A stretch of DNA of 64,000 nt from the NCBI RefSeq assembly GCF_030055635.1, contig NZ_JASFYM010000003.1, positions 62,001 to 126,000 of the forward strand, read 5' to 3'. Below are positions 25,894 to 34,730 of this stretch, one piece after another (positions within the stretch are counted from its first letter, which is position 1; every line of letters begins with the position of its first letter). Source of the stretch: Methanothrix sp. GTDB taxonomy: Archaea; Halobacteriota; Methanosarcinia; Methanotrichales; Methanotrichaceae. The position numbers and the translations under genes are program-made. The notes beneath the pieces are model-generated. The model worked only from the letters and a program-made list of their open reading frames with translations. It did not search any database and was not told the origin of the DNA.

Positions 25894-26910
25894 ATGATGA
25901 GGATGACGAGAAAGATCGTAATTGTTTTGATTGCGTCTGCAATGCTTTTGTCGCTACCATCAGCGCTCGCGGGCTGTGCATGCTCTGCCGGTGGCACGTG
26001 GGATCCATACGCGTTCCTGAACTACAACCCCACCCTGAGCATCAGCTCCACCGCTGATGGCAGGAGCGCTGGCGTGCAGGACGATTACAGAGCGGAGGAT
26101 TTCCCGAATGGTGATATTCTCAGACCAATGCCATCGGTCTCCAGCTCGGATACGGTCCTGGCGATCACAGAGAAAGAGAACTCGAGCGACGGCGCTTACG
26201 TTAGGGGCGCTCTGATGCTGAGCCGTGGATCGCTGGTGAACCAGAACAACACCCTTAAGAGCCCGGAGGAGATCGCGAGCGCTCTTGGACGCGCTGGCGT
26301 GACCCCTTCAGACAGAATTGTTGTATACGGTGATGATCCTGGAGACGCAGCTCTGGGATTCCTCGCCCTGAAGTATGTGGGCCAGAGGGATGTGAGCCTT
26401 CTGGATGGTGGTATTGAGAGATGGAAATCAATGGGCCTTCCAGTGCAGAGCACTCCATCTGTGAGGGATGAGAGCGATTACACCCCCAACAAACAGGATC
26501 TAGTGGCAACATATGATTACATCATAAGCGGAGAGGCCCAGATAGTCGATGCGCGGCCCTTCAGGGACTTCGGCATCTCCAGGATACCCGGGGCGATACA
26601 CATCGATTCTGAGAGGATCACAGATGGAGACAGAATTGTGGATAACGAGACCCTGAGTGGCTTATTCGCGCCTCTTCAGAGAGACCGGCCGGTTGTGGTG
26701 TACTCTGAGAACCTGAATCAATCATCACTTGTGTGGTTCGCTCTCCAGCTCATGGGATACAACGCCAAGATCTACTCATGGAGCGACTGGGTCTCACACA
26801 CCACATCGTTGACACAAAACGCGCCCGGTGCGCTCGGTCGCAGCTCCACTGCCGTCACAGGATCGGAGGGCACGGGATCGGTTAGCAGGTACAGAAAGCT
26901 GGGACGGTGA
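25894..26910 (+). CDS. Rhodanese-like exported lipoprotein without active-site cysteines
   Basis: A 338-residue protein with a signal peptide and lipobox LAGC (Cys28), so probably anchored outside the membrane. Two rhodanese-like domains follow (about 85-190 and 200-310), with the [15 protein letters not shown] and [15 protein letters not shown] signatures. The catalytic loop positions read [10 protein letters not shown] and [10 protein letters not shown]. Neither has the cysteine needed for sulfur transfer. It starts 4 bp after arsR and ends 4 bp before the ACR3 gene. A binding rather than catalytic role is inferred. A longer relative lies at 41389-42852. Confidence 0.85.
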   Translation: MMRMTRKIVIVLIASAMLLSLPSALAGCACSAGGTWDPYAFLNYNPTLSISSTADGRSAGVQDDYRAEDFPNGDILRPMPSVSSSDTVLAITEKENSSDGAYVRGALMLSRGSLVNQNNTLKSPEEIASALGRAGVTPSDRIVVYGDDPGDAALGFLALKYVGQRDVSLLDGGIERWKSMGLPVQSTPSVRDESDYTPNKQDLVATYDYIISGEAQIVDARPFRDFGISRIPGAIHIDSERITDGDRIVDNETLSGLFAPLQRDRPVVVYSENLNQSSLVWFALQLMGYNAKIYSWSDWVSHTTSLTQNAPGALGRSSTAVTGSEGTGSVSRYRKLGR

Positions 26911-26914
26911 TGAA

Positions 26915-27961
26915 ATGGCTACAAAGCTATCGCTTCTCTCGAGATTTCTCACGCTGTGGATATTCCTGGCGATGGTGCTGGGCATCGCGATAGGGAACTT
27001 CGCACCGCAGATCACGGAGCAGATACTGAAGCTCTCGATCGGAACGACATCGATACCGATAGCGATAGGTCTCATACTCATGATGTATCCGCCTCTTGCG
27101 AAGGTGAGGTACGAGGAGATGGGCCGGGTCTTCCGGGAGGTGAGGCTGCTCGGCTTTTCCCTTATCCAGAACTGGATTGTTGGTCCCATCGTGATGTTTG
27201 TGCTTGCGATCATCTTTCTGCGCGATTACCCGGGGTACATGATCGGAGTCATCCTGGTGGGTCTGGCACGATGCATTGCCATGGTCATTGTATGGAATGA
27301 GCTGGCCGAAGGCGATCGGGAGCTGGCAGTTGGCCTGGTGGCCTTCAACGCGGTCTTTCAGATTCTCTTCTACGCGGTCTACATCTGGCTCTTCATCACT
27401 GTGGGGCTGAACTGGCTCGGCCTGGTCAGCGGCCTCAACGTGAGCATCTCCATGGCAGAGGCAGCAAAGACTGTTTTCATCTACCTCGGCATACCATTTC
27501 TGGGCGGCGTCATCACCCGCTTCTCTCTGATCCCGCGAAAGGGCAGGGACTGGTACGAGAATGTGTTAATGCCGAAGATCAGCCCTGTCACGCTTGTTGC
27601 ACTGCTCTTCACAATTGTGGTGATGTTCTCTTTGAAGGGTGAGTACATCGTGCGTCTGCCCATGGATGTGGTGCGTGTTGCAATACCGCTGACCTGCTAC
27701 TTCTTCATCATGTGGTTCATGACATTTTTCGTGGTGCACCGGATCGGCAGCGACTACGCCAAAGCAACAGCGGTTTCATTCACAGCGGCCAGCAACGACT
27801 TCGAGCTGGCAATCGCCGTGGCAGTGGCGATCTTCGGGATCGGCTCAGATCAGGCATTTGCCACAGTCATCGGTCCCCTCATTGAGGTGCCTGTGCTCAT
27901 CTCTCTGGTCAACGTCGCGCTGCGCCTCAGGGATCGTTACTATCCGGAAAGGATAAGGTGA
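26915..27961 (+). CDS. acr3: Arsenite efflux transporter, ACR3 family
   Basis: A 348-residue inner-membrane protein with about ten transmembrane segments. The conserved ACR3 motif [16 protein letters not shown] contains the essential Cys. The paired broken helix region [16 protein letters not shown] is also present. It exports arsenite using the proton gradient. The ATG at 26915 has GGTGATG just upstream; the longer open frame begins inside the previous gene and is unlikely. It lies downstream of arsR and the rhodanese-like lipoprotein and 4 bp before an Fe-S HTH gene. Confidence 0.94.
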   Translation: MATKLSLLSRFLTLWIFLAMVLGIAIGNFAPQITEQILKLSIGTTSIPIAIGLILMMYPPLAKVRYEEMGRVFREVRLLGFSLIQNWIVGPIVMFVLAIIFLRDYPGYMIGVILVGLARCIAMVIVWNELAEGDRELAVGLVAFNAVFQILFYAVYIWLFITVGLNWLGLVSGLNVSISMAEAAKTVFIYLGIPFLGGVITRFSLIPRKGRDWYENVLMPKISPVTLVALLFTIVVMFSLKGEYIVRLPMDVVRVAIPLTCYFFIMWFMTFFVVHRIGSDYAKATAVSFTAASNDFELAIAVAVAIFGIGSDQAFATVIGPLIEVPVLISLVNVALRLRDRYYPERIR

Positions 27962-27965
27962 GATT

Positions 27966-28754
27966 ATGGCAGGACATGCTGAGGTAAAGCTCGTGAGCAA
28001 CGCCATGGCGAACACGACCAGGCGGAAGATAATGAATCTGCTTCTTGAGAAGAGCCTCTCAAAGGAGGACATAGGAAGGGCTGTGGGCCAGAGCATGCTG
28101 GACTACCACCTTCAGATACTGCAGCAGGCAGGGCTCATCAAGATTGATAACGATATGGTGGACCTCACGGATTTTGGGAGGAACTTTCTGGAGTCGAAGG
28201 GGGAAAAGAGCGAGAGGATTGAGATCAGAGATGCAAAGAAGGTTGAGGTGGTCGAGGTCAAGCAGCTTCTCCCATGCATAGCGGATACAACGAAGTTCCG
28301 GATCATAGCGCGCATGGATCCGCCGCTGGGAGGCGCCCTGAAGGCGCTGGAGCCGCTCTTTCCCAGGGGAAGGTACTCTGATAGGATCGGCGCTCTGATC
28401 ATACAGAAGGGCACCGTGCTCATAACGATCTACAGCACCGGAAATGTGACGATGACCATGATACGGGATGAAACACACGCGAGAGAGCTTCTTGAGGAGT
28501 TGAGGAAGACCATAAACGATGCCATAGAGAGAGGAGTCACCCCCGCGCCCAAGGAGAAGGTTCGTGTGGATCCTATGGAGGTCTACAGGTATCTGCCGGG
28601 AACGAACTGCAGGGAGTGCGGCGAGCAGAGCTGCTACTCCTTTGCCATCAGGCTGGTCAGCGGGGAGGTCTCCCTGGAGATGTGCAGACCCCTCCAGGAG
28701 GAGAAGTACGCGACAAGGCTCGAGCACCTGAGATCGCTTCTCGCGTATCTGTAA
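27966..28754 (+). CDS. ArsR-type HTH regulator fused to a 4Fe-4S domain
   Basis: A 262-residue protein. Residues 1-75 form a winged helix (NTTRRKIMNLLLEK, SMLDYHLQILQQAGLI). The central part (100-190) holds an uncharacterised domain with IGALIIQKGTVLITI. The C-terminus has a Fes-type 4Fe-4S motif (NCRECGEQSCYSFA and a later EMC). This architecture is seen in methanogen regulators, but the signal is not known. The cluster could sense redox, sulfur or arsenic status. It lies between the ACR3 pump and the DsrE-like trio, and could control either. Confidence 0.85.
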   Translation: MAGHAEVKLVSNAMANTTRRKIMNLLLEKSLSKEDIGRAVGQSMLDYHLQILQQAGLIKIDNDMVDLTDFGRNFLESKGEKSERIEIRDAKKVEVVEVKQLLPCIADTTKFRIIARMDPPLGGALKALEPLFPRGRYSDRIGALIIQKGTVLITIYSTGNVTMTMIRDETHARELLEELRKTINDAIERGVTPAPKEKVRVDPMEVYRYLPGTNCRECGEQSCYSFAIRLVSGEVSLEMCRPLQEEKYATRLEHLRSLLAYL

Positions 28755-28797
28755 GCTGTCTGTTCCCGAGGATGGTAGTATCCTCTGGTGAGTTCAT

Positions 28798-29163
28798 ATG
28801 AAGACGCTGACAATAGTGCTCACAGACGGGCCATACATCAATCAGAACGCCGAGATCGCATACAGGATAGCGAGAGCAGCTCTCAGAAATTGCAGGGTTA
28901 ACATATTCCTCTATCTCGATGCAGTTCACATACCGAAGAGGGGGCAGAGGCCGGTGCAGTTCATGAATATCGGGAGCCTCTTTCAGGAGCTAGCATCGAT
29001 GGGTGCGACCATAAGAGCGTGCCCAAGATGCGCATCCTCGCGTGGATATGCATCGGAGAACGGAGTGTGTCAGGAGTACATCGAGGGAGTGCGCATAACA
29101 AGCCTCTACGATCTTGAGCGCATGATCAGGGAGAGCGATAGGGTGATATCGCTCTCGGGATGA
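28798..29163 (+). CDS. DsrE/TusD-like sulfur carrier protein
   Basis: A 121-residue DsrE-fold protein. The ACPRCASSRG segment contains two cysteines at the position of the sulfur-binding Cys of DsrE/TusD. It is the first of three consecutive genes in the order TusD-, TusC- and TusB-like, as in sulfur-relay operons. Upstream GGTGAG is the RBS. A small hairpin (GAGGAT / ATCCTC, about 28769-28786) lies in the 43 bp leader gap. Family knowledge suggests persulfide transfer, for example to tRNA thiolation. The acceptor here is unknown. Confidence 0.83.
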   Translation: MKTLTIVLTDGPYINQNAEIAYRIARAALRNCRVNIFLYLDAVHIPKRGQRPVQFMNIGSLFQELASMGATIRACPRCASSRGYASENGVCQEYIEGVRITSLYDLERMIRESDRVISLSG

Positions 29164-29167
29164 GGAT

Positions 29168-29491
29168 ATGGGTCCGGTGGTATTTCTCGTCGATTCATCC
29201 CCATATGGATATGAGCGGGCGTTTGGAGCGCTGAATGCAGCTGCTGTCTGCCTCCCGATAGGATCTGCAGTTGCGCTTTACGCAGATGGCGTCTATCTGG
29301 CGCTTGCAGATCAGCGCGGGCACCTGGCGGAGCTGCTGTATGCCTACCCGGAGATCGATATCTTCGCGCATGAGCCATCGATGGCCGAGCGCGGCCTCCT
29401 CTCATGCGATCTCTCAGATCGGGTCGAGATGCTTGACGATCTCGAGTTCGTGGAGCGCATCAAAGGCTTCAGGGCGATGGTGGTTATATGA
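29168..29491 (+). CDS. DsrF/TusC-like protein
   Basis: A 107-residue DsrE-superfamily protein (VVFLVDSSPYGYERAFGALNAA start). In TusBCD-type heterohexamers this subunit is structural and lacks the catalytic Cys. The two cysteines seen here (AVCLP, LSCDL) are not in the expected active-site context. It starts 4 bp after the TusD-like gene and overlaps the next gene by 4 bp (ATGA). Confidence 0.8.
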   Translation: MGPVVFLVDSSPYGYERAFGALNAAAVCLPIGSAVALYADGVYLALADQRGHLAELLYAYPEIDIFAHEPSMAERGLLSCDLSDRVEMLDDLEFVERIKGFRAMVVI

Positions 29492-29760
29492 GCCATGTCT
29501 TCATACTGACAAAGCCCCCGGGAAGCCCCAGGGCAGAACTCTGCCTCAAGATGCTCAGCGGCAGCTTCAGGCTGTACCTCATCGGAGATGGTGTTTACAA
29601 TATACTCACAGGGCGGCTCGACGGAGTCGCAGGAGATGTTTTTGCATTCGCCCAGGATCTGAGGGAGAGGGGTGTTTCATCCGCGGGCATAAATGAGCTT
29701 GACGATTACGGTATTATGGTGGATGATATCATGAACGCAGATGGCGTCTTTGCATTTTGA
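29488..29760 (+). CDS. DsrH/TusB-like protein
   Basis: A 90-residue member of the DsrH/TusB family (HVFILTKPPGS start, LYLIGDGVYNIL core). It completes a TusBCD-like set with the two preceding genes. The ATG overlaps the previous stop as ATGA, indicating coupled translation. In bacteria the complex relays sulfur for 2-thiouridine or sulfur oxidation. In this methanogen the donor and acceptor are not evident from the window. Confidence 0.8.
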   Translation: MSHVFILTKPPGSPRAELCLKMLSGSFRLYLIGDGVYNILTGRLDGVAGDVFAFAQDLRERGVSSAGINELDDYGIMVDDIMNADGVFAF

Positions 29761-29802
29761 TTGTTCTCTTGGATTAACGCCTTCCAGCGTGCGATCGGCT
29801 TA

Positions 29803-30162
29803 ATGGAGAAAAGATTATCACCGATGCTAATGCACTTCCTGCTGATGAGGATGGAGCTGGATGTGAACGAGGTGAGGGCCCTCTTCGAGAGATGCTCTCA
29901 CCAGGACGATGTTCTTGAGGGTCTCTACAGAATGGTGCTCCCCGAGTGGGATAGAATAGAGTACGTCGTCGAGGGCAGACCGCATATAGGCGAGGCTGGC
30001 TGGGACACGATATTCTCCCTGTTCCAGGCGTTCGACGAGAGGCACCACGGAGAGTTCGTGTTTCCAGGCTACATGTGGCTGAGCCTCGGGTTCCAGAAGG
30101 ATTTGAGCCTCAGCTCATGGGAGGTTGACACATCCGAGGTCAGGTATATCCTCAAGAGGTGA
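29803..30162 (+). CDS. Hypothetical protein at the end of the DsrE-like cluster
   Basis: A 119-residue acidic protein not recognised. It is predicted alpha-helical (MRMELDVNEVRALFERC, FSLFQAFDERH) with a tryptophan- and phenylalanine-rich end. The frame is open from a TTG at 29761 directly after the TusB-like stop; the ATG at 29803 is chosen, without a clear RBS for either. Context suggests it belongs to the same transcript as the sulfur-relay genes. No export signal or catalytic motif is visible. Confidence 0.6.
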   Translation: MEKRLSPMLMHFLLMRMELDVNEVRALFERCSHQDDVLEGLYRMVLPEWDRIEYVVEGRPHIGEAGWDTIFSLFQAFDERHHGEFVFPGYMWLSLGFQKDLSLSSWEVDTSEVRYILKR

Positions 30163-30172
30163 TCGCTGCCAG

Positions 30173-30247
30173 AGCCTCGGGCGGGATTCGAACCCGCGGC
30201 CTCGTCCTTACCAAGGACGCGCAATGACCGAGCTTTGCTACCGAGGC
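30173..30247 (-). tRNA. tRNA-Thr (GGT anticodon)
   Basis: On the minus strand GCCTCGG pairs with CCGAGGC, followed by discriminator T. The D stem is GCAA/TTGC, the anticodon stem CGTCC/GGACG encloses TTGGTAA with GGT (30210-30212), and the T arm is GCGGG-TTCGAAT-CCCGC. All four stems pair. No CCA is encoded. A CTACTAAAG element at about 30272-30280 may be the TATA box. Confidence 0.95.
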
Positions 30248-30474
30248 GCTATCCGCTCGAGTACCTCTGCGCTTTAGTAGTTTTCGGTCAGGCTCAGATG
30301 CTCCCGGCCCGAAAGGGTTGCTCCTGTCTCATACAGCCCCAGGATCCCATGGCGGTGTGCACTGTTCCCATGAAATGATCGCATGCGCGAGCCATGAAGG
30401 CGCTTGCCTGCGCAAACGCAAGCAAAACGGGATGTTGTTGATTCGATGGTGTGCCGACCAAGCGATGCATGCAG

Positions 30475-30510
30475 ACAAAAAAGAGACGCTTCCCGGACCT
30501 CACGCCGGGG
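30475..30510 (-). terminator. Terminator of the exported SdrD-B-like gene
   Basis: On the minus strand CCCGG (30505-30509) pairs with CCGGG (30492-30496) and a TCTCTTTTTT run follows. The hairpin overlaps the stop codon. Confidence 0.65.
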
Positions 30511-31243
30511 TTGATACGTTGAGGGGCACTGTCACGTTCTCGGTCAAGTTCGTGGCGACGGCGGTCTCATTGACCTGCGGTACAACCACAGGCACCCTGA
30601 CAACAGGGAAGTCTATGGTCTTGTCGGAGTCGAGCGTGACATTCACCGGAGCAACCGGCTTGTACTCAGGCGGTACGAGCAGGCTCAGCACGTAATCGCC
30701 TGCGCTCAGGTTCGCAAAGACGTATGTGCCATCCGCTGCGGTTGTGGTTGTCACACCGCTCAGATCCAGCGTCCATCCTGCGAGGCCTGTCTCGTTCTCG
30801 TCCCTGGCAGCGTTTTCATTCGCATCCTCATAGACAACTCCAGAGATCGTGTAGGTCACAGGCACCACTGGGGTTACATTCTGCTCAGCTGTGGCATTGG
30901 GCTCGACAGCTGGCACCTCTGAAGGTGTCTCCTGGGGTTTGACCGCAGCAGGTTCCTCTCCAAGCTTGAACGTGTACTGATATGGCTTTCCTGTTGCAAT
31001 CGAGAAGCTCTTCGGCTTCTGAGAGCTGAACGAGAAGCGTGCCTCCTTCTTCACAACGACCAGCTCGTTCGTGAGGTTGTGAGCGGGGGTTCCTGTGGAT
31101 ATGGAGAACGGTGGCCTGGACTCCGCCTTGTTAGAGAACGGGTACGGGCTTTTATCATCCTTTATTGTGTATCCCATGGCAGAGGTCATGGCAAATGCCG
31201 CCACCGCCAGGATCACAGAGATCACCAAAATGCTCTTCTTCAA
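30500..31243 (-). CDS. Exported protein with SdrD-B-like repeat domain
   Basis: A 247-residue secreted or surface protein. The signal peptide is about residues 1-24 (cleavage near TSAMG). A Pro/Glu/Asn-rich linker (about 95-130) precedes an SdrD B-like domain (ISGVVYEDANENAARDEN, an EF-hand-like calcium site, then GTYVFANLSAGDYVLSL). The end is rich in NVT/NLT/NET sequons, so glycosylation is likely. No C-terminal anchor is visible. The RBS GGAGGAGGA at 31246-31254 fixes the start. Its role is probably structural. Confidence 0.82.
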   Translation of the reverse strand: MKKSILVISVILAVAAFAMTSAMGYTIKDDKSPYPFSNKAESRPPFSISTGTPAHNLTNELVVVKKEARFSFSSQKPKSFSIATGKPYQYTFKLGEEPAAVKPQETPSEVPAVEPNATAEQNVTPVVPVTYTISGVVYEDANENAARDENETGLAGWTLDLSGVTTTTAADGTYVFANLSAGDYVLSLLVPPEYKPVAPVNVTLDSDKTIDFPVVRVPVVVPQVNETAVATNLTENVTVPLNVSTPA

Positions 31244-31345
31244 TTTATCCTCCTCCTATCTGTGTATCGATTATCCGCTTTTGCGTGACCGTTACCAAAC
31301 ATTCTCCCTTTCGAGAAGAACTCGGCTCTACAGTCGTTATTCTTC

Positions 31346-31355
31346 GTATATATAG
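31346..31355 (-). promoter_or_regulatory. TATA box of the SdrD-B-like gene
   Basis: The minus strand reads CTATATATAC. It predicts a leader of about 80 bases before the start at 31243. It lies just before the end of the upstream radical SAM gene at 31360. Confidence 0.6.
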
Positions 31356-31359
31356 ACTT

Positions 31360-32223
31360 TCATCGCAAAATACGCTGCTTACGGGCCTCTGTAAGATGAG
31401 ATCCATCGCATGAAGCGTCGCTCCCGAAACCCTCCCTGCAGGAGCCGAAGCTGATTTTATGCTCATGACATACCTCCCTAATGCGTGAGAGTATGGCATG
31501 TCTGATCTCGGCTGGCAGGTAGCGGTAGCCACCAACACGCTCTCCCTGCTCGAAGTACACCGGCCTCAGATCCTCCATGACCTCCGGGAACGCAAAATAC
31601 AGGCGGCGCCAGCTATCCTGTCTGGCCTTGTAGGTGGATGAGATGACATAGGATGCGCCTGCATCTGCGACGCTCTCCACAAGCTCATCGATCTCGGAGT
31701 CGTTTATCCCGGGTATTATCGGATCTATCCTCGCCGCCACCGGAACGCCGCTATCTGCGAGCATCCTGATGGCTCTGAGCCTCAGGCTGCTCGGCGGAGC
31801 TCCGGGCTCGAGCCTGGAATCCAGGCGCAGTGATGTGAGCGTTATGGAGACCGCAGCCCTCATCTCCGAGAGGAGATCCACATCTCTCAGAACGATATCG
31901 GATTTTGTGACGATCTGGAGCCGCAACCCCCTTCTCTTTATCGCTGAGATGCAATACCTGGTGATGCCGAGCTCGCGCTCCATTGGAGGATAGGGGTCAG
32001 AGCTGTTGGAGAGCGATATGAGCTCGTTCCCTTGAAGCCTGGAGATCTCAGAGCTCAGACGATTGATTCCGCCCTTTGGCCTGCAATCGCTGAAGCGTCT
32101 TATGTATGAGGATGCATAGCAGTACAGACAGCCATGCGTGCATCCTGTGTACGGGTTGAGGCTCAGCTTCGCCGGGCATGTGCACAGCCTGCTGCGCCAG
32201 GGATCGAATGGCCTGAGGAGCAT
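31360..32223 (-). CDS. Radical SAM protein, SplB-like family
   Basis: A 287-residue radical SAM enzyme. The cluster motif is CTHGCLYCY (CxxxCxxC), followed by SLSNSSDPYPPMER and ITLTSLRLDSRLEPG, the pattern of the spore-photoproduct-lyase-related group (COG1533). The open frame extends to 32340, but this would overlap the upstream NHL gene by 94 bp. The ATG at 32223, just before LLRPFDPW where homology begins, is preferred. Substrate is unknown; many archaea carry this family without spores. Confidence 0.85.
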   Translation of the reverse strand: MLLRPFDPWRSRLCTCPAKLSLNPYTGCTHGCLYCYASSYIRRFSDCRPKGGINRLSSEISRLQGNELISLSNSSDPYPPMERELGITRYCISAIKRRGLRLQIVTKSDIVLRDVDLLSEMRAAVSITLTSLRLDSRLEPGAPPSSLRLRAIRMLADSGVPVAARIDPIIPGINDSEIDELVESVADAGASYVISSTYKARQDSWRRLYFAFPEVMEDLRPVYFEQGERVGGYRYLPAEIRHAILSRIREVCHEHKISFGSCREGFGSDASCDGSHLTEARKQRILR

Positions 32224-32246
32224 TATTAGACCTACGGGGCTTGGAT

Positions 32247-33683
32247 TTATTTCTTCATATTGATTCTCATCGTTGAGACATCCCCTGACCTCAGATCGTA
32301 TACCCTCACGGCGTGATTGTTGGTATCTGCTATGAAGCACGAATCCCCCAGAAAGGTGATTCCGGAAGGCTCGTAAAACGCTGCCATATCACCAGGACCG
32401 TCTGCGAACCCGGGCCTCCCCGTTCCGGCGATGGTGTGAATGGATCTGCTCGAGAGATCCGCTTTCTTGATCCTGTGGTTGTATGTGTCCGCAATGTAAA
32501 TGGATCCATCTCTGTAAATGAGACCGAGAGGATGCTGAAGCCTGGCTCTCTCGAAAGCACCATCTATATCCCCAAAGTAAAACAGATCCCTGCCGATGAG
32601 CGTTCTCACCCCTCCATCTATCACCCTGAGGGAAGAAGACTCGCTGTCGACGAAGTATATCCTATTTCCGTCGGTCGTCAGTCCGGAGGGCTGCGCCAGA
32701 CGCGCCATCTCCAGAGGGCCATCCATGAGCTCTTCGGCTCCGGATCCTGCGTAGGGCTCTACCATTCCATCGAGATCCATCCTCCATATCTGATGGAATC
32801 CGGCCATCGCGATGTAGAGATGATCCCCGAGAAAAACCAGATCCCACGGCGAGCTCAGGGATACCTCAGCGCCTCTCCCACCAAAGCCGGGACGCCCCGA
32901 CCGGCCAGTGCCTGCCACTCTCATCAGAGTTCTCCTTCCCAGATCAGCCACCCGGATCATGTGATTCTCGGTGTCTGCTATGTAAACCATATCCCCGGCA
33001 ATCGCGATTCCCTGTGGCCTGAAGAGCTGCGCATATCCAAATTCACCATCATCGTGCCCCTCCTCTCCTGAGCCGATAACGTCCACCAGATCCCCATCCT
33101 GAGATACAATCAGCACCCTGTTGTTGTTTGAATCCGCAATGAAGATGTTATCTCCATCCGATGCCACCTTTCCGGGGAATGAGAGGATCCCCGACACTTT
33201 CTTCTGCGTCATACCGGCCATCATCCTCTCGCGATGGAGGCTTCCACGTTTCTCGTACTCCGGAATTAGCTGCTCCATTATGGGCACGAGGATCGAGAAT
33301 ATGCCCTCCCCAGAGGTCCTCCCGAGAATCTCTCCGTCTGGCGCTATCAGTACAAACGAAGGCCATGCTTTTATGCCGTATGTGCGCCACATGATTTGAC
33401 CGCTGTCAACAACAACCGGGTGCTTTATTCCATACCGCATTACCGCCTTCTCAATGTTCTCCACTCTCATCTCGTTCTCGAACTTGGCGCTGTGAACTCC
33501 TATCACAACCAGCTCAGGGTATCTCTCCTCAAGCATCTTCAGCTCAGGAATGACATGCATGCAGTTTATGCAGCAGTATGTCCAGAAGTCAAGCAGAACG
33601 AATCTGCCGCGGAGGTCCCTCATCGTGTACCTCCGGTCGGTGTTGAGCCATACAAGATCCTCGGGAAACTCAGGGGCTATCAT
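32247..33683 (-). CDS. Thioredoxin-like/NHL-repeat protein (NHLRC2-like)
   Basis: A 478-residue fusion. Residues 1-150 are a thioredoxin/TlpA fold with the WTYCCINCMH active site, as in NHLRC2 relatives. The rest is a six-bladed NHL beta-propeller with repeated FIADSNNNRVLIV, YIADTENHMIRV and FIADTNNHAVRVYD units. Homology starts at APEFPEDLVWLN, so the ATG at 33683 is chosen over the GTG at 33773. No signal peptide is seen in this form. It ends 24 bp before the radical SAM gene start. Confidence 0.86.
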   Translation of the reverse strand: MIAPEFPEDLVWLNTDRRYTMRDLRGRFVLLDFWTYCCINCMHVIPELKMLEERYPELVVIGVHSAKFENEMRVENIEKAVMRYGIKHPVVVDSGQIMWRTYGIKAWPSFVLIAPDGEILGRTSGEGIFSILVPIMEQLIPEYEKRGSLHRERMMAGMTQKKVSGILSFPGKVASDGDNIFIADSNNNRVLIVSQDGDLVDVIGSGEEGHDDGEFGYAQLFRPQGIAIAGDMVYIADTENHMIRVADLGRRTLMRVAGTGRSGRPGFGGRGAEVSLSSPWDLVFLGDHLYIAMAGFHQIWRMDLDGMVEPYAGSGAEELMDGPLEMARLAQPSGLTTDGNRIYFVDSESSSLRVIDGGVRTLIGRDLFYFGDIDGAFERARLQHPLGLIYRDGSIYIADTYNHRIKKADLSSRSIHTIAGTGRPGFADGPGDMAAFYEPSGITFLGDSCFIADTNNHAVRVYDLRSGDVSTMRINMKK

Positions 33684-33915
33684 GGGAACCGCTCTGAATT
33701 GGATGCAGATCACTCTTGTGGTCGCGGGAGATCTTGCCGCGGTCTGATAAACCCGGATCATGGATAAAAACACTCACTGCGCAGGGCAATTCATGTGGAT
33801 GAAACGGCTCTGAATCCGGTGCTGTTTAGTAGCACACTGGATATCCCGATGAGCTGAATATCATGAAATGTGCTCAGCCGCTCGATAAAAGAAACACTCT
33901 TTGGTGTTCGGCTCG

Positions 33916-34587
33916 ATGAAAATGAGATACAGGAAACTCCATTCATGGGACGTGAAGCCGGATGAGGCTGTGAGGATACAGGAGATGCTGTCCGGCAGCG
34001 TGAGAATTCAGAGGGTCGATCGCGTGGAAACCGTGGCAGGGGCAGATGTCTCCTTCTCGGGATCGAGGGCATATGCGGCAGCAGTTCTTCTCGATTACCA
34101 AGATATGCGCATCCTGGATGCATCTTTCGCGGAGATGGATGTGAGCTACCCCTACATCCCGGGGCTGCTGACGTTTCGCGAGGGACCTGTCATACTCAGG
34201 GCTCTTGAGGGGATCGACAACGCTGACATCCTGCTCTTCGATGGGCAGGGTATCGCGCATCCGCGCAGATTTGGAGAGGCGAGCCATCTGGGGTTGCTCC
34301 TCGATCGTCCCTCTGTGGGGTGTGCAAAGTCGAAGCTCTGCGGGGAGTTCTCCGAGCCCGGGAAGGAGAGGGGATCATTCTCCCTGCTTGTCGATCACGG
34401 AGAGATCGTCGGCGCTGTCCTCCGCACCAGAACGAATGTCAGGCCTGTGTTTGTATCTCCAGGCCACATGTCAGACCTGAGCTCCGCGATCGAGATAGCG
34501 CTGAACTGCGCTAGATCTCATCGAATACCGGAGCCCCTGAGAATCGCACACATCCTCTCACTGAAAAGGGCAGGATCAAAGCGATGA
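33916..34587 (+). CDS. nfi: Endonuclease V
   Basis: A 223-residue repair nuclease that nicks near deoxyinosine. Family motifs are AGADVSF (catalytic Asp), YPYIPGLLTFRE with the YIPG wedge, LFDGQGIAHPRRFG and the VGCAKSKL lysine region. A TTG at 33901 is an alternative, but the ATG at 33916 gives a normal-length N-terminus. It stands alone. A poly-T run at about 34646-34651 follows the gene. Confidence 0.92.
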   Translation: MKMRYRKLHSWDVKPDEAVRIQEMLSGSVRIQRVDRVETVAGADVSFSGSRAYAAAVLLDYQDMRILDASFAEMDVSYPYIPGLLTFREGPVILRALEGIDNADILLFDGQGIAHPRRFGEASHLGLLLDRPSVGCAKSKLCGEFSEPGKERGSFSLLVDHGEIVGAVLRTRTNVRPVFVSPGHMSDLSSAIEIALNCARSHRIPEPLRIAHILSLKRAGSKR

Positions 34588-34699
34588 GAGTTGGGTGAGA
34601 TTCCTCTATCAGCTCGTCCAGGTGTTCTGCCAAAGACGCACATTTTTTGCTATCGGATCAGATGCTAAATATATACGCGCTGATATAAAAGTGGGCGGG

Positions 34700-34714
34700 A
34701 GAGGAAAAAAAATG
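34700..34714 (-). terminator. Poly-T terminator after the symporter gene
   Basis: On the minus strand a run of eight T follows GGGCACA, about 18 bp after the symporter stop. This is a typical archaeal termination signal. Confidence 0.55.
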
Positions 34715-34730
34715 TGCCCAGCTCTGCGTC

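Noticed and set aside
26828-26914. Upstream extension of the ACR3 frame
   Set aside because: It lies inside the preceding gene, adds hydrophilic residues before the first helix, and the SD GGTGATG marks the ATG at 26915.
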